A stretch of 60,038 nucleotides of DNA from CAYFKJ01 sp964528595 (GTDB taxonomy: Bacteria; Pseudomonadota; Alphaproteobacteria; UBA2966). The stretch covers positions 1 through 60,038 of the forward strand of contig CAZGTM010000022.1 of the NCBI GenBank assembly GCA_964528595.1, given 5' to 3'. The notes beneath the pieces were generated by a model. That model did no database searches and had not been told where the DNA came from. It saw only the letters and a list, made by a program, of their open reading frames with translations. Position 1 is the stretch's first letter. Each line of letters begins with the position of its first letter. Shown in pieces: positions 50,299 to 58,941 of this stretch. The position numbers and the translations under genes were made by a program.

Positions 50299-52506
50299 AT
50301 GAAATTACTGCTGACGAAATCCCTATCGATGGTCCGGCGTGCCGTTCGCCCGGTTTTGGCGCTGACGTTTCTGGCAGGCTTCCTGCTCGTGCCGGACGCG
50401 CCCGCGCGGGCTTTCGATCTTGGCATGTTCGCGGACAAATTCGCCCTGTCGGACGTGATGCCGGGCGCCGACAGAATGGGCGCGGAGGAAGGTAATCCGC
50501 CGTCCGCCGCTGCCTACAAGGGTGATAAACTCGTCGGCTACGTCTTCCTCAATTCCGCCGTGGTCAACGCCATCGGTTACTCCGGTAAGCCCATCCACAT
50601 CGTCATCGGCATGGACACCAACGGCGTCATTACCGGCGCCAAAATGGTGAAGCATTCGGAACCCATCGTGCTGGTGGGGATCCCCGTCAGCAAGGTCAAC
50701 GACTTCATTGCCAAGTATGTCGGGCTCAACGTGCTGGACATCGCCAAGACCGGCAAGGATGACCGCGAGCTTGACATCGTCAGCGGGGCCACCGTCACCG
50801 TGATGATCATCGACGACACCATCGTGCGATCCGCCACCCGCGTTATCCGCCAGCGCGGCATCGGCGGGCTGAGGGACGAGAGCGCCGATCCGAACCGGGT
50901 GACGTACTCGATCCGCTCGACCCTGGACGAAGAACTCGACTGGATGACGATGCTAGGCGACGGTTCGGTGCGGCGGCGGCTGATCAGCGTCGGCGACATC
51001 AATGCGGCCTTCGAAAGTGCGGGCAAAGCGGAAGCTGCCGCGCGGCCGGAAAAAGGCGATCCCAACGAACCATTTGTCGATCTCTACATCGCCAACGCCG
51101 CGGTTCCTTCCATCGGTCACAGTCTGCTGGGCGATCAGGAATACAAGAACATGCGGGCCGCCCTGCAGCCGGGCGAACACGCCGTCCTCATTGCCGGCTC
51201 GGGCCGCTATTCGTTCAAGGGTTCGGGCTACGTGCGGGGTGGCATCTTCGACCGCATTCAGCTTATCCAGGGCGACCGCAGCGTTCGTTTCCGCTCAAAG
51301 GAGCACAAACGCCTGGGCGATTTCGAAGCGGACGGCGCGCCCCACTTCGCCGAAACGGGCCTGTTCGTCATCCCGGCCGACAGCGGCTTTGATCCGGCGC
51401 GGCCCTGGCGTCTGCAGTTGCTGGTTCATCGCGCCATCGGACCGATCAAGAAGGAATTCCTCACGTTCGACATCGGCTACGTGACGCCTCCCAGGTTCAT
51501 CGAAAAGCATGAACCTGTGGCCGCCGCGCCGGCCGCCACCAGGGGTTCGGGATCGCCCTTGGCCGATGCTAAATCCGGTAATCCACTCTGGGTCAAGATC
51601 TGGCTGTCCAAGATCCCCGATATCATCGTCCTGATGCTTGGCCTCAGCGTTCTGACGGCCATCTTCTTCTTCCAGGACTGGTTGGCCAAACGGCCCGTAC
51701 TGACCGACCGCATCCGCATTGCCTTTCTGGTCTACACCGTGGTGTGGATCGGTTTCTATGCTCAGGCGCAGCTTTCGATCGTCAACGTGCTGACGTTCAT
51801 CGGCGCCCTCATGCAGGGTTTTGACTGGGGTTTCTTCCTGCTGGAGCCGCTGATCTTCATCCTCTGGGGATCGGTGGCGGCCTCCCTGCTGTTCTGGGGC
51901 AGGGGCGTTTACTGCGGCTGGCTTTGCCCCTTCGGCGCCCTCCAGGAGTTGCTGAACCGCGTCGCCAAGTATCTCAAGGTGCCGCAGGTCACCGTGCCCT
52001 GGGGCCTGCACGAGCGCGCCTGGCCGCTCAAATACCTGATCTTTCTCGGGCTGTTCGGGGTATCGCTCGAATCCTTCGAAATGGCCGAGAAACTGGCGGA
52101 AATCGAACCCTTCAAGACCACCATCATCCTAGTGTTCCAGCGCAGTTGGCCATTCGTGTTCTTTGCCGTGGGCTTGCTGGTCGCGGGTCTGTTCATCGAA
52201 CGCTTTTTCTGCCGTTATCTGTGCCCGCTGGGCGGTGCGCTTGGCATTCCCGGCCGCCTGCGCATGAACGAGTGGCTGCGGCGCTACCGTGAGTGCGGTA
52301 ACCCCTGTCAGCGTTGCGCCCGCGAGTGCATGGTCCAGGCGATCCACCCCGACGGCCACATCAACCCCAACGAATGCCTGCAGTGTCTGCATTGCCAGAC
52401 GCTCTACTACGACGACCGCAAGTGCCCGCCGATGATCCAGAAGCGCCTCAAGCGGGAACGCCGCCAGGCCATGAGTTCGAAGAGCATGCGCTCAGACGCC
52501 GCCTAG
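50299..52506 (+). CDS. nosR: NosR, FMN- and Fe-S-containing membrane protein of N2O respiration
   Basis: A 735-residue protein: an N-terminal signal/TM segment, a periplasmic FMN-binding domain with the ApbE target motif D-x-x-S-G-A-T (159-165), TM helices from about 440, cytoplasmic CGWLCP and CRYLCP motifs, and a C-terminal 2x[4Fe-4S] domain (CGNPCQRCARECM and NECLQCLHCQ). NosR passes electrons from the quinol pool toward NosZ and is needed for its expression. The predicted transcription start coincides with the ATG and there is no Shine-Dalgarno sequence, so the mRNA may be leaderless; ATG 50329 is an alternative. Its end overlaps the convergent alaX-like gene by 15 bases. Confidence 0.96.
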   Translation: MKLLLTKSLSMVRRAVRPVLALTFLAGFLLVPDAPARAFDLGMFADKFALSDVMPGADRMGAEEGNPPSAAAYKGDKLVGYVFLNSAVVNAIGYSGKPIHIVIGMDTNGVITGAKMVKHSEPIVLVGIPVSKVNDFIAKYVGLNVLDIAKTGKDDRELDIVSGATVTVMIIDDTIVRSATRVIRQRGIGGLRDESADPNRVTYSIRSTLDEELDWMTMLGDGSVRRRLISVGDINAAFESAGKAEAAARPEKGDPNEPFVDLYIANAAVPSIGHSLLGDQEYKNMRAALQPGEHAVLIAGSGRYSFKGSGYVRGGIFDRIQLIQGDRSVRFRSKEHKRLGDFEADGAPHFAETGLFVIPADSGFDPARPWRLQLLVHRAIGPIKKEFLTFDIGYVTPPRFIEKHEPVAAAPAATRGSGSPLADAKSGNPLWVKIWLSKIPDIIVLMLGLSVLTAIFFFQDWLAKRPVLTDRIRIAFLVYTVVWIGFYAQAQLSIVNVLTFIGALMQGFDWGFFLLEPLIFILWGSVAASLLFWGRGVYCGWLCPFGALQELLNRVAKYLKVPQVTVPWGLHERAWPLKYLIFLGLFGVSLESFEMAEKLAEIEPFKTTIILVFQRSWPFVFFAVGLLVAGLFIERFFCRYLCPLGGALGIPGRLRMNEWLRRYRECGNPCQRCARECMVQAIHPDGHINPNECLQCLHCQTLYYDDRKCPPMIQKRLKRERRQAMSSKSMRSDAA

Positions 52507-53211
52507 ACGCACGCGCACCCGCCGATTGTGGCGGCCCTTATTCTCGACCTTTTGGATGCTCAGCGGCCTCGATTGGCCGGTCGAGACAAGATGCGTGCCG
52601 CCGCAGGCCTGCCGGTCGAGACCGGCAATCTCGACGACGCGTACGGTGCCGTCGTCCTGAGGTGGCGGGGCGACGGATTTGCTGCGAAACATGCCGTCGA
52701 TGTCAGCCGCTTCGGCCCACGGCATGTCGAACGTACGGACCGCCAAATTTTGCCTGACGATATCGTTCAGGGCGCCTTCCAGGGCCCTGAGCCGATCATT
52801 GTCGGCCCCGGGCAGATCGAAATCCACCCGCAGCCTGTGGTCCGCGGCAAGCTGCGCGCCCGTCAGCAGTGCCCCCTCAAACTCCTGGAAAACGACGGCG
52901 TTAACGAGGTGGGCTGCTGTGTGTAGTTCGCTCATCAAGTGGCGGAATTCCGCATCGACGGTCAATCTGACCGTTCCGTCGATGACCGTTTCGGTTCCCA
53001 ACGAATGCCATAACCTGCCGTCTTCGAGACTCAAGCCCGTTATTTCGACCTGGCCGCCCGACCAGGCAATCGTACCCCGGTCGGCAAGCTGGCCGCCGCC
53101 GCCCGGATAGAACGGCGTGCGGTCCAGAGCGACGGCGCCGGGGCGCGCTTCGACCACCGTTGCGTCGAGTTCAAGCTCCGCCGGGTGCGTGATGCAATGC
53201 AGTCTTTCCAT
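52492..53211 (-). CDS. AlaX-type alanyl-tRNA editing protein
   Basis: A 239-residue trans-editing domain homologous to the editing part of alanyl-tRNA synthetase. Zinc ligands are seen in HTAAH (H97, H101) and CGGTH (C203, H207); LDRTPFYPGGGGQLADRG is the usual first block. The start at 53211 (MERLHC) is used as the longer frame reads antisense through the next gene. It hydrolyses misacylated Ser- or Gly-tRNA(Ala) in the cytoplasm. It has no functional tie to its neighbours apparent from the sequence and lies 68 bases after the NirN-like stop on the same strand. Confidence 0.9.
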   Translation of the reverse strand: MERLHCITHPAELELDATVVEARPGAVALDRTPFYPGGGGQLADRGTIAWSGGQVEITGLSLEDGRLWHSLGTETVIDGTVRLTVDAEFRHLMSELHTAAHLVNAVVFQEFEGALLTGAQLAADHRLRVDFDLPGADNDRLRALEGALNDIVRQNLAVRTFDMPWAEAADIDGMFRSKSVAPPPQDDGTVRVVEIAGLDRQACGGTHLVSTGQSRPLSIQKVENKGRHNRRVRVRLGGV

Positions 53212-53279
53212 GGCGCCAAGACCGTAACCCGTCCTGCCCGTGCTGAACAACTCCGGCGCACAGTTCCAGGGAATGTCCG

Positions 53280-54860
53280 CTAGTGGCTGGTGCCGGCCGA
53301 GTAGGTGATCTTGTTGAAGACGTTGTACTTGCCCGACGGCTTCACCATGGGGATGCGTTTGACCTCCTGGAATGTCGCCGCGTCGTAGATAACCAGCGCG
53401 CCGTCCATGTCCCACACGCTGACCAGGGCGAAGCGTCCGTCGCGGGTGAACTCGACGTGCGCGCCGGTTTTGCCGGGCGCCGGGCGGATCGTTTTGACGA
53501 TCTCCAGCGAGCGTTTGTCAATGACGTGGAGGGCGTCCCGGTTGGGGCCGAAGAAGACATCGGTCCAGGCGTAGGGCGTATTCTCATGGCTTCGCATGAA
53601 GAAGCCCGGCCCTAACGTCTTGATTTTTTTGATAGTTTCCCAGGTTTCCATATCGATGACGCTGACGGCAGGTTCCTTCAGATGTGGTGTCGCCATGACC
53701 AGCCGGCCGTTGTGCTCCCAGGTGATGCCGGAGCCCAGATGCGGCATGCCGTCGAGCGCCAGGTTGGAAACCCGGCGACGGGCGTCGAGGTTGTAGACCG
53801 CTCCCCCCTTGCCGTCGCGCGAGGCGCCGATCACTTCGGCGTAGTAGGGGTCGAAGAAGAAATCGTCGAGGTAGTCCTCCAATTTGATGCGGCGCCGGGC
53901 GAACGGTTGTTCCTCGACAATGACGCCTTCCTCCTGGCCGCTGCGATAATTGTGGACGAAGTTGGCGTAGACCGGTTGCGCCTCGGGATCGTAGGAAAGT
54001 TCCCAGACCTCCTTGAAATCCTTGAGTGCGACGATGAAACTCTGGCGCGGCGGCGCGTTGTAAACCGCGCTGATGCGGGAGGAGTTGCCTTCGCCGTCGT
54101 CGGCCTTGATCACTTTGAAGAGGCTCAAGTCGTGGGCATTCAGCACCACCAGCGTGTGCGGCAGGAAGTTGCCCGCCAGCACCCACTTGCCGTCCGACGA
54201 CACCGCGATATTCCGGGTGTTAATGCCGACGCGGATCTCGGCCACCGGCTTGAAGCTATGCAGATCGTATTTGCTCACCCAGCCGTCGCGGGAGGCGAGG
54301 TAGACGAAGCGGCCTTGCGGCGAGTACTTGGCGCCGCCGTGTAAGGCGAAGCGGGATTTGAAACGCCACAAGGGCTCGAAGCGGTCGCCGTCGAGGATCG
54401 TCACATGGTGATCACCGGTTTCGACCACCGTGAAGAGGTTGAGCGGGTCGGCCTTGTGCAGGGGTGCTGCGGGCAGGGTCGCCGGGTCGTTGTGAACGGT
54501 CCGGCTGGCCACAATTTCAGCCGCCCCCCAAACCGGCAAAGCGGCGAGTGGGGTGTAGATCAGGTCGGTCAGCGCGGTAATCTGATCACCACTTAGCGTT
54601 TCGCCAAACCCCGGCATCTGCGTTGCCGGCCGACCCTTGGCAATCGTCGCGGCGGCTTTCTTGCGCCGCAGCCGCTTCAGGTTTTCCGGCAGAAGGGCGG
54701 GGCCGATCGATCCCAGGCGCTCCGCGCCATGGCACTCCGCACAGTGTTCCATGTAGAGATCGCGGGGAGTCCAGTCCGACGCGGCGCCGCCGGCAGGTAG
54801 GGCCAATCCGGCGGCCACGACAACATGCCGGATCAATTTGGTTTGGGCTCTCGAGATCAT
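53280..54860 (-). CDS. nirN: NirN-like cytochrome c / haem d1-domain protein
   Basis: A 526-residue exported protein with a signal peptide, one N-terminal c-haem motif CAECH (40-44) and a C-terminal d1-type eight-bladed propeller similar to NirS. The proximal d1 histidine is kept (H174 in RFALHGG) and so is one distal histidine (H374 in MPHLGSG). The second distal histidine of NirS (LHDGFFDP) reads LDDFFFDP here, with D332. That is what one expects of NirN, the dihydro-haem d1 dehydrogenase that completes the cofactor, rather than a second nitrite reductase. It is divergent from nirS across a 615-bp gap. Confidence 0.8.
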   Translation of the reverse strand: MISRAQTKLIRHVVVAAGLALPAGGAASDWTPRDLYMEHCAECHGAERLGSIGPALLPENLKRLRRKKAAATIAKGRPATQMPGFGETLSGDQITALTDLIYTPLAALPVWGAAEIVASRTVHNDPATLPAAPLHKADPLNLFTVVETGDHHVTILDGDRFEPLWRFKSRFALHGGAKYSPQGRFVYLASRDGWVSKYDLHSFKPVAEIRVGINTRNIAVSSDGKWVLAGNFLPHTLVVLNAHDLSLFKVIKADDGEGNSSRISAVYNAPPRQSFIVALKDFKEVWELSYDPEAQPVYANFVHNYRSGQEEGVIVEEQPFARRRIKLEDYLDDFFFDPYYAEVIGASRDGKGGAVYNLDARRRVSNLALDGMPHLGSGITWEHNGRLVMATPHLKEPAVSVIDMETWETIKKIKTLGPGFFMRSHENTPYAWTDVFFGPNRDALHVIDKRSLEIVKTIRPAPGKTGAHVEFTRDGRFALVSVWDMDGALVIYDAATFQEVKRIPMVKPSGKYNVFNKITYSAGTSH

Positions 54861-55032
54861 GGTGACGTGTCCGTTCTGGGGGCTTCATGGAACCAAAGCC
54901 GATGTCATTTCCCCCCTTCTGTAGCACGACGAATTCGGTTAAACCGAGCAAGATTGCTGCGCTGCGACAATGGGTCGCAAGTTGCAGTTATATAAGGCTT
55001 TTTGTTCAAATCTCCGACCTATTCCACGGTAG

Positions 55033-55055
55033 TAACCTTATGATTTCTAAGGTTA
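55033..55055. promoter_or_regulatory. Perfect inverted repeat, possible MerR/CueR-type operator
   Basis: Arms TAACCTTA and TAAGGTTA flank a 7-base spacer. On the minus strand it lies between TTAACC and TACCGT elements 19 bases apart, the stretched spacing of MerR-family promoters, directing transcription to the NirN-like gene. The regulator is unknown. Confidence 0.4.
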
Positions 55056-55144
55056 ATTCCATGGTTTTCCCATCTCTAAATCGAACCCCTAGAGGCACTT
55101 TCCGGAGTGGTCCGCAAGGCGTATCCACACCACCGGCGGGACCA

Positions 55145-55158
55145 TTGACCAAGGTCAA
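55145..55158. promoter_or_regulatory. FNR/DNR/NnrR-type box upstream of nirS
   Basis: TTGACCAAGGTCAA is a perfect TTGAC-N4-GTCAA palindrome. A TAGGCA element at 55181-55186, behind a TGC extended motif, is at the distance expected for a class II site, giving a start near 55193 and a leader of about 280 bases. Confidence 0.8.
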
Positions 55159-55475
55159 ATTTGCCCTCCCGGACGCGTGCTAGGCATGCGTCATTAGCCG
55201 TTCAAGCGGAGGCCGAGATCGAACGATTTCAGCGCCCGCGCAACGGCGGGGCAGCGGAGGAAACAGATGTCTGTTCGCCGGACAAGGATCTTCATGACGC
55301 AACCAGCGTCTGGGGTTGTTTGCCTGGAAACGGCGTTACGTCGCCCTAATCGCACGACGTTCAGGGACGAACTGAATAATCGTTGGCACTGGTGGAACTG
55401 TGCCGCTCATGGGGGGGTAGGAAATTCCTGTGCGAATTCGACCCTACGGAACCTACCTTTTGGAGGCGATAACGA

Positions 55476-57086
55476 ATGATAAAGACCCCATTGATGGCAA
55501 CCGCTCTGGCGCTCGCCGGACTTGCCTTCGTCGGCTCACCCGGAGCGGTGTGGGCTGCTGAACCGACGCTGTCGGAAAAAGACTTCGAGGAATCCAAGAC
55601 TCTGTACTTCCAGCGTTGCGCCGGTTGCCACGGCGTGCTGCGTAAGGGTGCGACGGGTAAGAACCTCGAACCCAAACCCATGATGAAACTCGGTCAGAAG
55701 CGTCTTGAGAAAATCATTACGCTGGGCACCGAAGGCGGCATGAACAACTTCGACGATCTTTTCTCCAAGAAGCAGATCGCGAATTTGGCCACCTACATCC
55801 AGATGGAGGTTCCGCCGCCCGCCGAGCTCGGCCTGGCCGAGATGAAGAAGCGCTGGAAGGTTATGGTCAAGCCGGAAGATTATCCCAAGAAGCCGATGCA
55901 CAGTCGGAACTGGGAAAACTTCTTCATGGTCATTCTGCGTGATGCCGGCAAGGTCGGCGTGGTCGACGGCGACACCAAGGAAACCGTCGCCAAGATCGAC
56001 ACCGGTTACGCCGTTCACGTCATGAAGGAAAGCTCCGACGGCCGCTTCTGGTACACCATGGGCCGCGACGGCAAGATGACCAAGATCGATCTCTGGATGG
56101 ATCCGCCCCAACTGGTGGCCGAAGCCCAGATCGCTTCGGATGCCCGTGACGTCGCCGTTTCCCACTATGGGGAATGGAAGGACAAGTACGTCATCGGCGG
56201 TGGCTACTGGCCGCCTCACTTCGTCATCCTGGATGCCGTGACCATGGAGCCGCTCAAGGTTATCTCTACCCGCGGCGTCAACGTCGACGGCGAGTATGTC
56301 AACGAAGCCCGCGTGGCTGCCGTTTACAACACACCGAACGCACCGACGTGGATGGTCGCCGTGAAGGAACTGGGCCAGATGTGGCAGGTCGATTATTCCG
56401 ATCTCGACAACCTGCGCATCGAGCAGATCAACACCCACAAGTTCCTGCACGATGGCTTCTTCGATCCGACCCAGCGCTACTTCCAGATCGCGGCCAATGC
56501 CTCGAACCGGATGGAGTTCCTGGACACCGAAACCCGCAAGGCCGTCGGTTCGCTCGTGACCGGCAAAAAGCCGCATCCGGGCGCCGGCGCCAACTGGGTC
56601 GATCCACAGTGCGGTCCCGTGGCCGGCACCACCCACCTGGGTGAAGGCAAGGTGACTGTTTGGGGCAACGATCCCAAGGGGCATCCGGATCAGGCCTGGA
56701 AAGAGTGCTACGCCGTCGAGAGTGACGGGCCGGGCCTATTCATCCGGACCCATCCGAACTCCGACTACGTCGTGTTCGATCAGACCAAGCACCCGGACCC
56801 CGAAGTCCAGCAGGCCATCAAGGTCCTGGACAAGAAGAGCCGGAAGATCGTCAAGACGATCCAGGTCACGGACATGGATAAGGCGCTTGCCGTGCACACC
56901 GAATTCAACGCGGACGGATCCGAATTTTGGGTTTCCGTGTGGGTTCGCGGCGGCAAGAAGAACTGGCTGAAAGGCGAAATCGTCGTCTACGATTCGAAGA
57001 CCCTCAAGGAAAAAACCCGGGTCAAGAATCTCGAAACGCCGACCGGCAAGTTCAACGTTTCGAACCGGAAGCATCACCGGACGTAA
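55476..57086 (+). CDS. nirS: Cytochrome cd1 nitrite reductase
   Basis: A 536-residue periplasmic enzyme with a signal peptide (about 1-28), one c-haem motif CAGCH (48-52) and a haem d1 propeller. The proximal d1 ligand H181 (GYAVHVMKES) and both distal active-site histidines, H325 (HKFLHDGFF) and H367 (KKPHPGAG), are present, so it should be active. It reduces nitrite to nitric oxide. GGAGG ten bases upstream supports the start. It is followed by a terminator, so the NirT-like gene may have its own promoter. Genes for haem d1 synthesis are not in this window. Confidence 0.98.
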   Translation: MIKTPLMATALALAGLAFVGSPGAVWAAEPTLSEKDFEESKTLYFQRCAGCHGVLRKGATGKNLEPKPMMKLGQKRLEKIITLGTEGGMNNFDDLFSKKQIANLATYIQMEVPPPAELGLAEMKKRWKVMVKPEDYPKKPMHSRNWENFFMVILRDAGKVGVVDGDTKETVAKIDTGYAVHVMKESSDGRFWYTMGRDGKMTKIDLWMDPPQLVAEAQIASDARDVAVSHYGEWKDKYVIGGGYWPPHFVILDAVTMEPLKVISTRGVNVDGEYVNEARVAAVYNTPNAPTWMVAVKELGQMWQVDYSDLDNLRIEQINTHKFLHDGFFDPTQRYFQIAANASNRMEFLDTETRKAVGSLVTGKKPHPGAGANWVDPQCGPVAGTTHLGEGKVTVWGNDPKGHPDQAWKECYAVESDGPGLFIRTHPNSDYVVFDQTKHPDPEVQQAIKVLDKKSRKIVKTIQVTDMDKALAVHTEFNADGSEFWVSVWVRGGKKNWLKGEIVVYDSKTLKEKTRVKNLETPTGKFNVSNRKHHRT

Positions 57087-57110
57087 CGTTCAACCAAGAC
57101 CCGAGGTTGA

Positions 57111-57137
57111 GAGGCGGGAACACATCGTTCCCGCCTC
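57111..57137 (+). terminator. Terminator-like hairpin after nirS
   Basis: A perfect 11-bp stem (GAGGCGGGAAC with GTTCCCGCCTC) around ACATC lies 24 bases after the nirS stop. The T-rich tract (TTTCTTTTTTTC) is displaced by some 15 bases, so termination may be partial. Confidence 0.75.
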
Positions 57138-57219
57138 TTCTCCCCGCCCAAATTTCTTTTTTTCAAATTTTCAGTACGTATCCGATTGGTCGATCCATCT
57201 GGGGTGAAACGAGGCAGAC

Positions 57220-58941
57220 ATGATCTTACGGCTTTACAAATGGTTCTGGGCGCCGACCGCGCGCTACACCTGGGGCGCCATCTTCATCGTCGGCGGCATC
57301 GCCGGAATCATCTTCTGGGGCGGCTTCAACACCGCGATGGAAGCGACCAACACCATGGAATTCTGCGTCTCCTGCCACGAGATGGAGGAGAACGTCTACG
57401 CCGAATACAAAGAGACGATCCACTACGAGAACCGCACCGGCGTGCGGGCCACCTGTTCCGATTGCCACGTGCCCGATCCCTGGGTGCACAAGTTCGTGCG
57501 CAAAATCCAGGCGACGAATGAGCTTTTCCACAAGGTTCTCGGCACCGTCGACACCCCCGACAAGTTTGAGAACAAGCGCCTGACGTTGGCCAAGAACGTC
57601 TGGCGTTCGATGAAACAGACGGACAGCCGCGAGTGCCGCAACTGCCACTCCTGGGAAGCGATGTCGAGCAAGATGCAGAAACGCCGGGCGCAAAAACGCC
57701 ACATTGCGGCGCGCGACGAAAAAATGACCTGTATCGACTGCCACAAGGGCGTCGCCCACCGCGCCGTCCACCAGTTGCTCGACGAAGACGACGATCCCTA
57801 CGATGGCGTGGCCGACAGCCGCCGCCTGCCTTCGAAAGAAGAGGTCGCCAAGGCGAAGGCCGAAAAAGCCGCGAAGCTGGCCGCCGCAGCCGCAGCCGCC
57901 GAGAAGGCCGCCGAAGAGGCCAAAGCCAAGGCGGAAGCCCAAGCGGCCGAAGCCGCTAAACAGCAGGAAGCCGCTTCGGCCGGCGGCGGCGATTGGTCCT
58001 CGATCGAGGGCACGGAAATCGTTCTTCTTTACCCCGGCCAAACCTCCATCGAGTGGGTTTTCAACGGCCGTGACCACGGCGGCGGGCGCGCGGTGCGCAA
58101 GATCAACGACCGCTGCCGCGAATGCCACAAGGACGAGGAAGCCGCCATGGGCGCCAAGATGGTCTCGGGCGAGAAGGCCGAAGCCACCCCGATCCCCGGC
58201 AAGCGCGCCAGCATCGCCGTCAACGTAAAGGCCAAGCACGGCGGTGAAAACCTGACCATGCGCTTCGAATGGCCCGATACCGGCCACACCCCGGCGCCTT
58301 TCGCCGATGGCGGCAAGATGGATCCGGAAAACCAGATCAAGCTCGCCGTCATGTTCGACGACGGGGCGGTCGAGATGGCCGGATACGCCGGTTGCTGGGC
58401 CACCTGCCACCACGATTCGCGCTATATGCCGGATCAGCCCAAGCCAGAAGGTCTCACGGCGGCCAGCGCCGTTGCGGCCATGATCGACCTCAAGGATGGC
58501 GTCACCAAGTACCTGCCCGACAGCCGCAGCGAGTTCGAATACAAGGGCAAGAACAAGAAGCCCCGGGGCTCCTGGGACAAGCTGGTCGAAAAGGCGGAGC
58601 TCGACGGTCTGATGGAGAAGGGCGCCTACATGGATCTGCTGCGCTACAACAGCGGTTCGAAGACCACCGAGAGCGGTTCGATCATGGCCCAGCGCCTGCT
58701 CGAATCGTCCGACAAGGTCAGCGGCCAAGGCACGCTGAAGGACGGCGTCTGGACGGTCACCGTCACACGGCCGCTGAAGGCCGACAAGCCGGGCGGCGTC
58801 AGTTTCGAGGCCGGTAAGACCTACACCATGGGCTTCGCCATCCACGACGACTACACCACGGCGCGGTTCCACCATGTCTCACTGGAATACAAGATGGCCC
58901 TCGATGATCCGGAGGCGGAAATTAATGTCGCCAAGCAGTAA
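57220..58941 (+). CDS. NapC/NirT tetrahaem protein fused to a C-terminal haem-binding domain
   Basis: A 573-residue membrane-anchored cytochrome. An N-terminal TM helix (about 18-38) is followed by a NapC/NirT domain with four c-haem motifs: CVSCH (49), CSDCH (79), CRNCH (139) and CIDCH (171). An Ala/Lys/Glu-rich, probably helical linker (about 205-252) leads to a C-terminal domain (about 258-573) resembling ethylbenzene-dehydrogenase-like/cytochrome c-552-type haem domains. This carries CRECH (299) and a CX3CH variant, CWATCH (392-397). The NapC part would take electrons from quinol; the second domain may pass them to NirS or the cupredoxin encoded next, whose start overlaps its end. Confidence 0.88.
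   Translation: MILRLYKWFWAPTARYTWGAIFIVGGIAGIIFWGGFNTAMEATNTMEFCVSCHEMEENVYAEYKETIHYENRTGVRATCSDCHVPDPWVHKFVRKIQATNELFHKVLGTVDTPDKFENKRLTLAKNVWRSMKQTDSRECRNCHSWEAMSSKMQKRRAQKRHIAARDEKMTCIDCHKGVAHRAVHQLLDEDDDPYDGVADSRRLPSKEEVAKAKAEKAAKLAAAAAAAEKAAEEAKAKAEAQAAEAAKQQEAASAGGGDWSSIEGTEIVLLYPGQTSIEWVFNGRDHGGGRAVRKINDRCRECHKDEEAAMGAKMVSGEKAEATPIPGKRASIAVNVKAKHGGENLTMRFEWPDTGHTPAPFADGGKMDPENQIKLAVMFDDGAVEMAGYAGCWATCHHDSRYMPDQPKPEGLTAASAVAAMIDLKDGVTKYLPDSRSEFEYKGKNKKPRGSWDKLVEKAELDGLMEKGAYMDLLRYNSGSKTTESGSIMAQRLLESSDKVSGQGTLKDGVWTVTVTRPLKADKPGGVSFEAGKTYTMGFAIHDDYTTARFHHVSLEYKMALDDPEAEINVAKQ

Larger units (their letters stand above)
54861..55475. promoter_or_regulatory. nirN-like/nirS divergent intergenic region
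   Basis: This 615-bp region holds an FNR/DNR-type box (55145-55158), a perfect 8-bp-arm inverted repeat (55033-55055), an ATG with a strong ribosome binding site at 55267 opening a 70-codon frame that ends within the nirS start, and the nirS ribosome binding site (GGAGG at about 55461). No conserved gene was recognised in it. Confidence 0.6.

Noticed and set aside
53280..54860. Calling this gene a second cytochrome cd1 nitrite reductase.
   Set aside because: One of the two distal active-site histidines is replaced by Asp, which fits NirN better.
55267..55479. Treating the 70-codon frame before nirS as a protein-coding gene.
   Set aside because: Codon third positions are not GC-biased and no family is recognised; kept only as a possible leader frame under findings.
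57832..57975. Ala/Lys/Glu-rich repetitive stretch as a DNA repeat.
   Set aside because: It is the coding sequence of an inter-domain linker in the NirT-fusion protein; there is no precise repeat unit.
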